Shown piece by piece: positions 44,959 through 60,393 of a DNA stretch of 64,000 nt. The position numbers and the translations under genes were made by a program. Below the pieces are notes generated by a model that saw only the letters and a program-made list of their open reading frames with translations, ran no database searches and was not told where the DNA came from. Origin of the DNA: Daucus carota subsp. sativus (lineage: Eukaryota; Streptophyta; Magnoliopsida; Apiales; Apiaceae); the NCBI RefSeq assembly GCF_001625215.2, contig NC_030385.2, positions 427,135-491,134 of the forward strand, written 5' to 3'. The first letter of the stretch is position 1; every line of letters begins with the position of its first letter.

Positions 44959-46264
44959 ATTTGCAGCAGCAAGGGGTTTCTTCCTCAACTTGCTTGAATT
45001 AAGAATGAAGAAATATGTAATTCGGATATGATGATACTTACTTCTCCTTCATTTTTAAAATGAATGGTTAAAGTTGTCCTTGAATTTGGTTGCTTTAGAT
45101 ATTTATTTTTAGATATATATTCATCTAGCGGAGTGCCCTTTTTATTGGTCAAATTTGGGTCGTATTTACAAGATGTGTGCTTTAGATTGCATTAGTATGG
45201 TAATTTGTTAATCAATTTGTCATCTTTGTTGATTCCAATATATTACTGTTATGTTTGAGAAATTGAATTTTATTTAAAATTTTGAATTTAATTGAATGAC
45301 ATGTTTGGATAAGAAAAAGGATTTGAACTTAATTTGGATATTTAAATATTAGTATAAAACTGAATTGAAATCATATTATTGAAATGTGAAATGAAATATA
45401 TGAGCAACCTGAGGTTAACTAACTTGAATGGTGAACAATTATGTCCATCCTACCGGCATTTGGGGGACTTGCACTACTGGTATGTTGATAACTAGTTGAA
45501 ACAACAAGTTCTGACTATTTGATGATCTATCAATATCATATTTATATGTTTATTTCTTGACAATCTTAGTATTTTATATATTTACATTATTATTATTAAA
45601 TAGCATATTTCATTTTTAACATAATATATATCATATTAAATATCATAACTGGGATGTAAGCAGAATTTATTGGAATGGTTTTTAACAGCTAGCTCAGAGT
45701 TCACTTACTGTTGATTGAGATGGCTAAAAACTTGGTTGTAAATATACTCTGACGTCAGCATAAGGAGAAAAGTTTATCTTTATCCACTATCCTGTCAGGT
45801 TTCAAGTTCAAAATAAATAAAAAATTTACTTGGATGTCCTACCGGACCGTTTGGCTAAACTTAAAATAAGTGCTTTTTGGTTAAAGTAAAGAAGTGAAGT
45901 AGAAGTGAGAAGCAGGTTAAGACTTATAAGTGATTAAAGTGTTTGGGAAATAAGTAGAAGTTGTGAAACAAAAGCTAACATTCCTAGTTTTTTATAGACG
46001 CTTCTTGATTTTTTACACAAACGGTACAAATGGCTTTTAAGCTATCTATGAGGATGCACCCTTCTGTTTCTCCGAAGGCATCTACTGGCTACAACTGAAG
46101 TCAACTGTAACAAGTCTCCCTCCTCAATTTCCTAAGATGTCCACAGCACCTTGCTTTCCACTCAATTCCCAGTAATTTCCATGATAGAGTATAAGCAACC
46201 ACCCAATACTTAGTACTCATATACTAAATTTTCTTGAGATCACCTCCCCAACTTTACCTTTCAT
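44959..46264. other. Spacer between PAA1 and the NLR gene
   Basis: PAA1 3' UTR, then AT-rich sequence and MITE copy 5. No gene seen. Confidence 0.45.
45844..46040. mobile_element. GGGCCGTTTG-family MITE, copy 5
   Basis: Starts GGACCGTTTGGCTAAACTTA and shares AAGACTTATAAGTGATTAAA and GTGTTTGGGAAATAAGTAGAA with copy 3 (25531). The right end is cut short after ACACAAACGG. It lies 220 bases before the NLR start, probably within its promoter. Confidence 0.65.
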
Positions 46265-49165
46265 ATGCCACTATTCATTGATCGTCTCCGAGTCATGGGT
46301 GATGCTTTGATTTCCCAAATCTTCGAACAATTCACTATGGTCACCAGCCAAAAGATTGCCAAAGAATACAAACTAGTCGTGGGTGTGGAGAAAGAGATTC
46401 ACAACATTTCCCAGAAGCTCAAACTGGTCCAGGATGTGATCGAGAGCGCGGAGAGAAGGCAAGTGAGTGATCCTTTGGTAAAGCGATGGTTAGAGAGCCT
46501 TAAAGATGTGGCCTATGATGTGGATGATGTTATTTGTGAATGGAATACAGCTACCAGAAAGATGAAGATCAAAAGGAGCCAAGATAAAGCTGCTGAGAAG
46601 AAGGTATGCTATTCTTTCTTGCTGTGTTCTTGCTTTGATGTTAGTCGAGTTGTGCATCGACACGATATAGCGATCACTATACGAGACATAAATAAGAGAC
46701 TAGATGCAATTGTTTTAGAGGGAAAGGGGTTTAATTTAGTTAGAATTGATGTTGGTGGTCAAGAAAGTAGGGTGAGGCCTAAATCATCGACAACGTCGTC
46801 GATTGAGGTACCGGATGTATTTGGGCGGGGGGAGGATAAGAGTACTCTTATAAGCAAGTTGTGTTCTGAGAATAGTGTGCAAGCTGTGAAAGAAACACTT
46901 CAAATTGTCTCTGTAGTTGGTTTGGGCGGAATGGGGAAGACGACACTTGCCAAACTGATTTACAACTGTGATGAAGTGAAGAATCATTTTACAGAATGGA
47001 TATGGGTGTGTGTCCCGGAACCATATGATGATGTCCGCGTTGCTAAGGCTATTGTTGAGTCTGTTGAGAAACGGGCGCCTGATGTGACTGAACTTGAAAC
47101 TGCATTACAGCTAGTCAAAAACGCTCTCAATGGCAAGAAGTTTCTGCTTGTGCTGGATGATATGGGGCGGTGCAAGCACAAATCTTGGGACAAGTTGGTG
47201 TGCAATCTTAAGGTAGGTGCTCCCGGAAGTAGAGTTTTGGTGACCACACGCAATCAGACTGTTGCCAAGACGGTGGGTAGCTCATACATTCACCAGCTGG
47301 GACAGTTGTCTGATCAAGATTGCTGGACTTTGTTCAGTCGCATAGCATTTAATGAGAAGACCGAGGACGAGAAAGAAGCATTAGAAGAGGTTGGTAGAGA
47401 GATTTCTCGCCAATGCAAAGGCTTGCCTCTTTCTGCATATACTATTGGCGGTCTCATGCGCTCAAAAAGTTCTTTAGCAGATTGGAGGAAAGTTTCAAAG
47501 AGTGAATTCTGGGAAGTGACTGGAGCAGAAGAAGATCTTTCCCCTCCTTTAATGTTGAGCTACTATGATCTTCCCTCAAAATTGAGGCAATGCTTTATAT
47601 ATTGTGCCAAGTTTCCAAAATATTACTATATTGAAGCTGACAATTTGATTAAACTGTGGATAGCACAAGGATATCTTACAGAAAAGAATAAGGAAGAAAC
47701 AGCACTAGGAGCAGATATGGAAGAAAAAGGTAGGAGTTGCTTGGATGAGTTAATAATGCGGTGTTTTTTCCAGAATATGGAAAAAGATAAAGAAAGTGGC
47801 ATTGTTACAAGATTCAAGATGCACGACATTGTACACGATTTTGCACAATACTTCACAAAAAATGAGTGTGCTATTGTGAAGCCTGACAGTCGAAAAAAAC
47901 AGGTGTGCTCTGCTAGTGCAAATATCCGCCATCTTACATGGATTCGTGGAGATGATGCCCCTTTTCCTGAAAGCTTTGAAAAAACTGAGAAGTTGCATAC
48001 ATTCTGGGTTCAGTCCTTCTATGATTCTCCGCCAATTGTAAGCCAAGTTGATGCTGTTTCGCCTGAGTTATTCAATCAAATGAAGTATCTTAAAGCATTA
48101 GATTTGAGCCACAACAGGTTGCGTGTACTTCCAGATGAAGTTGAAAAGGTGATAAACCTCCGGTACCTCAATTTATCCTTCAATCCACTAGAAAAATTGC
48201 CAGAATCGGTTTGTGATTTATACAATCTGCAGAGTTTGAAGCTTGTAGCCTGCAATCATCTCACAGAGCTGCCTCAAGGGATTGGGAAACTAGAAAACTT
48301 GAGGCATCTTGAGATTGATAAAACTGATAATCTGTCAGTGCTTCCAGGGGGGGTCAGCAAATTGCAAGCTCTTAGGACATTGAGCAAATTTGTTATCAGA
48401 GGTGGTGGTGATCCTAACGGAGCAGCTTGTAAAATTAAGGATCTAAGAGACTTGAACTCCCTTCAAGGGCGTCTTGATTTAGAAGGTCTGGGAAATATAG
48501 CAGATGCAACTGAGGCTAAAATGGCGGAGTTGAAGAAAAAAGAAGACCTCGTGATTCTGTCAATGAATTTCAAGCCCCTAGCACAAACTGATCAGATCAT
48601 GTGCAACGTGGCTGAAGCTCTTCAACCTCATACAAACTTGGTGCGGTTAGAGATGAAGTTTTATGGAGGCTCTCAGTTTCCAAATTGGATGGTTTCATTA
48701 AGCCATCTAAAGAAACTTGTCGTTCTTGAATGCCAAAGTTGTGAGCAGCTACCTGCTTTAGGGGAACTACCAATGCTCGAGAAACTCCATTTGGAGAGCA
48801 TAAACAACTTGAAATGCATTGATCAGCGATTCCTGAATTCAAATCCTGAATTTAGCAAAGAAAGGGGTGCATTTCCAAAGTTAAAGAAGCTCGAGATTGT
48901 CAGGATGAGAAATTTGGAAGAGTGGAATATGAGCAGTGCAAAGAGTGAAGGAGACGAGAGTAATATGCAAGTCATGCCACTTCTCCGTCACTTGAAAATT
49001 TCTGAATGTGACAAGCTTCAAGCCCTTCCAGAGACTCTCCTCCACCTTTCAACATCAGTAAGAAGATTGAGTATCAAGAACTGCACAATTCTGCAGCAAA
49101 GGTACCGTAGAGGAGGAGATGAACGAAAGAAAATATCTCACATCAGAAAGATAAAGCTGTCGTAG
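46265..49165 (+). CDS. CC-NBS-LRR (RGA-type) disease-resistance protein
   Basis: Intracellular immune receptor of the CNL class in one exon, 966 residues from 46265. The ATG at 46295 (MGDALISQIFEQF, residue 11) matches the usual family start better and is my preferred start (956 aa). Coiled coil about 11-150, with the EDVID-like site AYDVDDVICEW. NB-ARC: P-loop GLGGMGKTT 219-227, kinase 2 LLVLDDMG 294-301, RNBS-B GSRVLVTTRN 321-330, GLPL CKGLPLSAYTIGGL 384-397, RNBS-D RQCFIYCAKFPKY 441-453, MHD motif KMHDIVHDFAQ 518-528. LRRs run from about 610 (YLKALDLSHNRLRVLPDEVE, LRYLNLSFNPLEKLPESV) to the end, and the family-typical tail ISHIRKIKL shows it is not truncated. Kinase 2 is odd: the usual DDVW is DDMG. 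No other NLR lies in the window. Confidence 0.96.
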   Translation: MPLFIDRLRVMGDALISQIFEQFTMVTSQKIAKEYKLVVGVEKEIHNISQKLKLVQDVIESAERRQVSDPLVKRWLESLKDVAYDVDDVICEWNTATRKMKIKRSQDKAAEKKVCYSFLLCSCFDVSRVVHRHDIAITIRDINKRLDAIVLEGKGFNLVRIDVGGQESRVRPKSSTTSSIEVPDVFGRGEDKSTLISKLCSENSVQAVKETLQIVSVVGLGGMGKTTLAKLIYNCDEVKNHFTEWIWVCVPEPYDDVRVAKAIVESVEKRAPDVTELETALQLVKNALNGKKFLLVLDDMGRCKHKSWDKLVCNLKVGAPGSRVLVTTRNQTVAKTVGSSYIHQLGQLSDQDCWTLFSRIAFNEKTEDEKEALEEVGREISRQCKGLPLSAYTIGGLMRSKSSLADWRKVSKSEFWEVTGAEEDLSPPLMLSYYDLPSKLRQCFIYCAKFPKYYYIEADNLIKLWIAQGYLTEKNKEETALGADMEEKGRSCLDELIMRCFFQNMEKDKESGIVTRFKMHDIVHDFAQYFTKNECAIVKPDSRKKQVCSASANIRHLTWIRGDDAPFPESFEKTEKLHTFWVQSFYDSPPIVSQVDAVSPELFNQMKYLKALDLSHNRLRVLPDEVEKVINLRYLNLSFNPLEKLPESVCDLYNLQSLKLVACNHLTELPQGIGKLENLRHLEIDKTDNLSVLPGGVSKLQALRTLSKFVIRGGGDPNGAACKIKDLRDLNSLQGRLDLEGLGNIADATEAKMAELKKKEDLVILSMNFKPLAQTDQIMCNVAEALQPHTNLVRLEMKFYGGSQFPNWMVSLSHLKKLVVLECQSCEQLPALGELPMLEKLHLESINNLKCIDQRFLNSNPEFSKERGAFPKLKKLEIVRMRNLEEWNMSSAKSEGDESNMQVMPLLRHLKISECDKLQALPETLLHLSTSVRRLSIKNCTILQQRYRRGGDERKKISHIRKIKLS

Positions 49166-50555
49166 GAGAAATATGCAGGAATTCTTGGTTGCTCATGTCA
49201 AATCTCTCCTGGATAAAGTTATATACTTGAATCCTAGTCTCATTGCTTATAATCTATCAACTTTAAATTTGTTGTATAATGTAAAGCCGTAACGCTAAAC
49301 CTATGTTGCAGCCGAAGTTTCTAAGAAAATAAAATCTTATATTTGATCAGATTCCCTTTGCAGCTTGTAAATCATTCCACTTTAAAAATTTCTTTCAAAT
49401 TTTCAATTTATAAGTTTCTTTGTCGTAAAAGTAGTCTTTCTTATGGAATGGTAGTAGCAGGCGGAGTTGGCCCTTTGGTAAGGCGATCAAGGCGAACGGC
49501 TTAGAGACATTATTTTCAAAAATTGTCAAGGGACCTGGCAGCAGGATAGATTGGAGTAGGAGCTATTTACACAAAAAGAATTCAAACTCCTCCTGTTTGG
49601 GTAGCTAGCTGTGCTGATGACAAGAAAAAACTACTTTCTTAATGGAAAACCATTCAAGAAAAGTCACTCTAAGTCTCTAATCAAAATAAAGTCGATAAAT
49701 GATTCGAACCGAGAGGCTATACAAGTAGTACTATATATTTGTGTCAAAAGACTTGTGCAGGAGATGTCACAACAATGAAAGTAAATGTCTGTCACCATCT
49801 CAACAACTTAACTGTTGGCTTGTTGAGACAGACACGCAGGTAAAGACTCAAGAGACAGAGCATGTGAAACATGCATTCTCCATTCTGTTATTAATAAAAC
49901 GGTTTTTCTATGCTGTGCTCATGAGCACACACTAGACAAACCCTTAATAAAATAGATAAATAAATTCAATAAAAATGAAGCCAGTTTTGATCATCTTTCG
50001 TTTCGCCTCAGAAAATCGATCACTGGCACCATGCATTTAGTAACCAGAGTGGTTCTAATTTTGTGGGAATACAATATAAAAACACACGGCTTCAAAAGAA
50101 AAAAGGATTACAGCTGAGAGTTGGAGAGATGTGTTTGACTTCGACTTTTTAGTTATATTTTCTTTATGACATATTTCATATGGAAAAATCAACATAATTT
50201 AAATATTATATTTCTCGAGTTTTTCTCTGAACAATGCAAGAAGTAAAGAACACATTGATATTCGGGTGCTATAATCATTCGTGCATTGGATTGCTCTCAA
50301 AGTGATTCCTCGCAGATGTGTACATGACATAATGTATCGTAAAAGACATGTGGCATTACAATAAATACAAGGCCCCTCCTGGAATCAACAGCATAACCAC
50401 TGCATACAATTCCTCAATTATTGACAGACTCCCTGGTGGCATCTCTTGCATCCACATCACAATTTCACACGGCTGTTCTCTTATGTATAAATAAGCTTTT
50501 CATCAAGGTTTTAACTTTTAAGTAGCAGTCTGCTTCTGCTATCTGCAAAGTGTTA
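49166..50555. other. Spacer between NLR and DUF1677 genes
   Basis: NLR 3' UTR, then a repeat fragment at 49898-49935 (AACGGTTTTTCTATGCTGTG, then CATGAGCACACACTAG) resembling the MITE at 52346. A TATA box candidate TATGTATAAATAAGC lies near 50481, about 70 bases before the DUF1677 start. No other gene seen. Confidence 0.45.
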
Positions 50556-51023
50556 ATGGTGATGAATCAAACAACATCTTCAGAATCAGAACTTGCAGAA
50601 AAAGCTAGTCGCCAGGGGGAGGAAGAGGAGGAGGAGGAGCTGGTGGTGACATGCGATTGCTGTGGATTGACAGAGGAGTGCACGCAGACGTACATAACAA
50701 TGATTCGCCAGAGGTATCAAGGTAGATGGATATGTGGACTGTGCCAAGAGGCAGTTGGTTATGAAATGCGCTTCTTCAATACAGAAGAGGCGTTCATTCA
50801 CCACATGAGCTTTTGCAACCAATTCAAATCTTCCGTGCAGCCACCCAATCCGGCTGTTGATCTCATATCAGCGATGAGGCACATATTGAGACGGAGTGCC
50901 TCTCCAGGGAAACATGGACGACTGAAACAGTCAGAGATTAGTGAAGCAGCTCTTGAGACGTCGTCTCAGCCTCATCAGAATCATCAAGACATTAATAGTA
51001 CATCAGCCTCATCAAGACATTAA
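50556..51023 (+). CDS. DUF1677 family protein
   Basis: Single exon, 155 residues from the ATG at 50556 (MVMNQTTSSESELAEK). A poly-glutamate stretch (EEEEEEEL) leads to the conserved DUF1677 core: CDCCGLTEECTQTYITMIRQ, then RWICGLCQEAVGYEMRFF, with cysteines arranged as two CxxC-type pairs that could bind a metal. EAFIHHMSFCNQF follows, then a low-complexity tail. These small plant proteins have no established biochemical function. The last residues come from a 28-bp tandem duplication (50981-51032) that moved the stop codon; see findings. Confidence 0.9.
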   Translation: MVMNQTTSSESELAEKASRQGEEEEEEELVVTCDCCGLTEECTQTYITMIRQRYQGRWICGLCQEAVGYEMRFFNTEEAFIHHMSFCNQFKSSVQPPNPAVDLISAMRHILRRSASPGKHGRLKQSEISEAALETSSQPHQNHQDINSTSASSRH

Positions 51024-51032
51024 TAGTACATC
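50981..51032. repeat. 28-bp tandem duplication across the DUF1677 stop
   Basis: TCATCAAGACATTAATAGTA plus CATCAGCC, then a second copy of the first 24 bases. Because 28 is not a multiple of 3, the copies are read in different frames, as HQDINSTS and as SSRH-stop. Confidence 0.9.
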
Positions 51033-52238
51033 GAGGGCGTAGTTATGAAAGTACGGCTTGTTATGGTTTATACAAAGGCGGCAAAAATCTGGTTTAGTTC
51101 GCAATACTAATAATTCACCCAACGATCATGCACGTTGTAAATTTCATAGATGCAAAATACATGCAGACGGCAGTCACTATATAAAGTTAAAATATCAAAC
51201 AATTTCACATCAGCGTTCATGAGTGATCAATTATAAGATAACAATTATACACCTAATATTCTTCAGTAGGGGAATAAGAAATCGAGGAAGACAACTCCAC
51301 AAGCTAAGACGAACAAGAACAAGTGACAGCAAGTATAAATTCCTTGTTGGCTTGGCAAGTATCAGAATACTGTTGTGATATTATTTCATATATTTGATTT
51401 CTTTATTCTATGGGCACATAAACTTACCCATATTAGGTACCTCCATCGGTACAACATACCAGAAACTGCAGTCATCACCGGCTGACTTCTACATAAAGTT
51501 TGCTTGCTTGCATCAATCATAAACTTCGATGCAAGTAGTATCAGTAACAATAAGATTAAGGACAAACAAGGACATGAAAATGCACCGCCCTGATGTGAGA
51601 GTCTTTAGTTTCGTGGTGCTACAAGTTCAGGTAAACAAGTTCTCAAACAAGGTATTCTTATAGGAACCTATGCCGGCTGTTGATTTAGTTGTGTTTACTT
51701 GATCAAACAACTGTAAAACACAAACAACATATTTACCATAACTACATGTCAGCTATTTGCTCAGAAGAATGCGATCACCATATAGTGACATTTTTAAAAA
51801 TAGCATCCATCCTTTACAAAAACAGCCATCTCGGCCAAAATGGAACACAAACCAAGAGTCTGTGTGACTAGAAGATGTGCTTGTTTGAGATCATAAACAT
51901 ATAAGCAACGAATTATAAAATTGTAAAGTACGAGCAAATTATATGATAAGACCAAGTATTTCATAACCAAAGCAAGTTGCCTACTGTCATTGAAGTATAA
52001 CAAGTTCAGCTCATGAATTTATATGTTCAAACAATCAACATGACACTAAATCTCATAAACTTGGTTCGTTAAACTCCACATGCAGACTAATGCTTCACAA
52101 TAGAAATCCATTAGACGACAAAGTTTGAAAGGTTCAGCCGCACTAGACAGGAGCACCGGGACCAATGAGATGTCACAGGCTTCTCAACTGACAGATATTG
52201 AAAGGCCCTGTTCCACTGCTAGTGGCTGTGACCTCCCT
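51033..52238. other. Spacer between DUF1677 and RBX1
   Basis: Holds the DUF1677 3' UTR and the RBX1 3' UTR (toward 52238, minus strand). No other gene or element end seen. Confidence 0.45.
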
Positions 52239-56884
<4,646 letters not shown>

Positions 56885-57252
56885 CGTCGATTTATGTAAC
56901 TCTCGGGAGATGAAACAAGATGATTATACAAGTCTCCGATTGGTCTTCTATTTATGCTCGCCAGGTAAACAAAACTCCCAAAGCTATTTAAACATCTTTT
57001 TATTTTTTTGTGATCGATATTATTAATGTTTTTTTTTACTGTGATGTGTAAAATTATATTGCAGCTGAAGTTAGAATTACGTGACTGTCTATCTTCTAGA
57101 AATCAGCGATTAATTAATCCAGTTTTGTAACTAGTTGAAATGATTAAATATCTCATTAATTTTCAATCAATATAATTAATTCACAGTCAATTTAATTAAT
57201 CTTTAAATTTCTTGATTAATGCTATGTATTTCAAAAAAATTTCTTTATTAAA
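56885..57252. other. RBX1 upstream region
   Basis: Minus-strand leader and promoter of RBX1. No clear motif cluster; AT-rich beyond 57060. Confidence 0.4.
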
Positions 57253-57254
57253 TA

Positions 57255-57562
57255 CTCCCTCCTCCGTCCCTATTTATCTGTCCACTTTGGAAGTAAAAAT
57301 TTGTCCCTATTTATCTGTCCATTTATACTTTCAAAACTAATTTAATGATAGGTTTTCAAATATATCTCCATAATTTCAATTTTCAAGGCTTGACTTATTT
57401 AAAACTTGGTTGAATTTATGTTTTCAAGACATAAAGTAGGGGTATTCCACCATTTTGAAGATATTAATTAGAGGTATTTAATGAAAAAGTTTATACAATC
57501 AATTATTCCTTGGTATGTGTTTTTTTTTTCCAAAATGGACAGACAAAAAGGGACGGAGGGAG
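57255..57562. mobile_element. Stowaway MITE
   Basis: 308 bp with ends CTCCCTCCTCCGTCCC and GGGACGGAGGGAG and a TA on both sides (57253-57254, 57563-57564), the classic Stowaway pattern. Inner arms TTATCTGTCCACTTTGG and CCAAAATGGACAGA extend the inverted repeat. It lies about 370 bp upstream of the RBX1 start. Confidence 0.92.
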
Positions 57563-57564
57563 TA

Positions 57565-58553
57565 TGTCGCAGACAAATGGAAAATTGTGATTAAGTTATT
57601 GATGTCTATGCAAGGAGGTCTCATTATTATTGGAGTGAATGCAGTCAATCCAAATTCGATACATTATTTGGTGAAAAATTTGGGACAATATTTTGGGCTA
57701 GCATTTTCCTTATTTCTTATTCCGTCAATTCACCGATTAAGTCTGATTTTCACTATATGTATATAATAATTTTAATAAATACTAAAAATTTAAGATTTAG
57801 TTTTTTGAATATAAAAATATAAAAAGAGCGATTCAGGTAAAATAGGAGGGACTGAAATAATATACATCGGCTTTGAAGAAAACAGTTTGAGGGTAGTGTG
57901 CTAGTGTTTGATAATTCAGAGCGTCTTCTCTTGGGCCCAAACTTATCAACCACGAGAAATATCAAGTTAAGCCCATCAATCAAAACCTTGAGCAGGACGA
58001 TCATGAACCCATCACCATTCACCAAAGGAGCTCATGGGCTTGGATTATCACAAAAAATAATGGACATATCCAGACAGACTAGCACTTACTACAAAGCTAC
58101 AGAATCTGGTGTGTTGTCACTATGCGTTTGGGAGGACCCGATTGTGATTCCCATTTCTAAATGCAAGTACGGGACAAACTGTAGTGACCATGGCCCACCA
58201 CTGTACCGCACCTTTTCACTTTACTTTCGATTTACAATCTTAAAACGATACTCAAATTTCGATCAAATGATTATGTTAAGATTTCTACGGAGATTCTGAG
58301 TGCAAGAGCTGGGAAATTTGCACATGCATAAATACATGACTATATGAGACAGCACGCCATTATCTACCTGGAAAGGAGGTAAAGCAAGAGGATTAAACCA
58401 CCAAACGTGCTTCTATTCTTTAAGTCGTTTAGCAAAATTTTAATATGACTGGCGAAACTCAATCTTAATCGATGCAATTTTCTGTTCGAAAGTAGGATAT
58501 CGGTCCACTGGACCACATGATATCTATCACTTGTATGCGGTTTTGAAGTATAC
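57565..58553. other. Spacer without a supported gene
   Basis: A 133-codon plus-strand frame at 57898-58299 is the longest here. It has no recognisable domain and no splice partners, so I do not call it. Confidence 0.4.
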
Positions 58554-58933
58554 CTAGGGCTGTAATTCGAGCCAAGCTGGGCGAGTTTCGAGCCGAGGCT
58601 AATTTGAGCTAAATTTAATCGAGTCGAGCCGAGCCGGCTCGGTTAACTAATCGAGTCTAAATCTTTGTCCGAACTCGACTCGGTTAATTTCACGAGTCGA
58701 GTCGAGCAGGCTCGTTGCCAGTTTTAACGAGTCGAGCGAGCTAACTCGTATAATTTTACACTTAATCGAGCTCAAACCTCTATCCGAATTCGACTCGTTT
58801 AATTTCACGAGTCAAGTCGAGCCGGTTCGTTTAATTAAACGAACCGAAACCTTTGCTCGAACTCAGCTCATTTAACGAATCGAGCCGAATCCACTTAAAC
58901 AACGAGTTCGAGACGGGCGAGCCGCCCGACTCT
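58554..58933. mobile_element. hAT-like element with GAGTCGAGC repeats
   Basis: Flanks AAGTATAC and AAGTATAT match at 7 of 8. The left end reads CTAGGGCTGTAATTCGAGCC and the right end GGGCGAGCCGCCCGACTCT. Both arms contain CGAGTCGAGCCGAGC-type phrases, with CGGTTAA and ACGAGTC repeated. Its plan matches the elements at 20986 and 36179. Confidence 0.65.
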
Positions 58934-59818
58934 AAGTATATAGGAGTAGGCAAATTTCATTTACAAATTTCACTCCCCATATATTTTGCTTGTTAGAGTA
59001 TCAATAATGTTAGCTGAAATATAATTTTTTAAGATATTTTATAAAATTTGTTCAAGTTAAAAAGTATTCAGTTTTTAAAAATACTATTTATTATTATGTC
59101 AAATAGTTATAAATAGAATATATTATTTTTAAATATAATAACAGATGGTATGAAATATTAGTACAAGGTTAGCCAAAAATAATCATCATCAATGAGCTAG
59201 CTATATTTTTAAATAAAGATAATGCGTGATTTGGAGTGAAAATTTAAATATTATTTATACATTTATTCTTTGAACACATCCTCAGAATTAATAACAAAAA
59301 TATATTAGCTCTAAATCTTTTCTCTGTCATTCAGACACCTCAGTAGAATTTACCTTTTTCGGGATGAAAAATTATGATATAATTATTGACAACAATTAAT
59401 TACCAATATTATATCCAGGACTATCTCCTTCATGATATTATACTTACATACTGTATTATCATAAACATAACATGGGAGGATATCTCAGTATATTCGGTTC
59501 CAGCGGGCAATTTAGAATTCTTCTTGGCATAAAAGAGAGTCTATTTGAATAAATGGAAGAGAAGTCATATGAAAATATTGAAGTCCGTTCCGTAGTTGTT
59601 TATGGACCTTAAAGATCGTATAAAATGAGTTGATATCTTCCGTGCAAGAAAAAAAAGCAAACGAAAGGCTAGATACATTTTCCTTTGCATTTCAGTGGAA
59701 AAATGCCAAACTCATCTTACGACGAACAGCCAATCAACCATTTGATGCATCAAGTTACGGAATGTTTGAGCGCAGAAGTGATATGATCATGAATTTGTTT
59801 TATGAAATTGTACCTGTA

Positions 59819-60034
59819 CTCCTTCTGTTTTGAAATAGGAGTGGTTTGACTTTTTTTACACGTATTTTTAAGTCTTTTCATTGTATGGTTAAAATCATTA
59901 TTTTTGAATTTTTTTTAAATAATAATATCAATCATATATTTTTATTCAGAAAAAAAAATCAAAAATAATAATTTTTAGCATTTAGAAATGCGTGTAAAAA
60001 GATCAAATTGACTTATATTTCAAAATAGAGGGGG
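59819..60034. mobile_element. Degenerate Stowaway-like MITE
   Basis: Left end CTCCTTCTGTTTTGAAATAG and right end ATTTCAAAATAGAGGGGG are imperfect inverted repeats with TA on both sides; ACACGTATTTTTAAG and a partner near 59985 extend the pairing. Old compared with the copy at 57255. Confidence 0.65.
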
Positions 60035-60393
60035 TATAGGAGTTGGCCTAACAAATAATTATTGCACTAATTTTTTATAGTAGAGAGAGATTAATTCGAT
60101 TTATTTTTTTTTGGTGTGAATGTCGTCATCCTATTCACCATTCGCCATCTAGACATCAATCATCGATCTTTTTTTTTCTTTCCCCCGAATAGGCTGATTT
60201 ACGTAATTATTTGTGAGGACCATCTCCTTTTAAAAAATTATATCTATTTATTTAACATTTATCTAGAAAAATTTTCTTTTATTTAACTTCTGTTAAAAAA
60301 AATATATATTGACTGCATCTCATTAAAAATTGAAATAGATAAATAATTTGAAACATTTTTTCCGTTCTCAACCATGTACATGTAATATAAAAC

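Noticed and set aside
49700-49730. tRNA-like GATTCGAACC segment
   Set aside because: No cloverleaf can be built around it; the acceptor stem and anticodon arm are missing.
57898-58299. 133-codon plus-strand open frame
   Set aside because: No family resemblance and amino-acid composition like random AT-rich DNA; lies between transposable elements.
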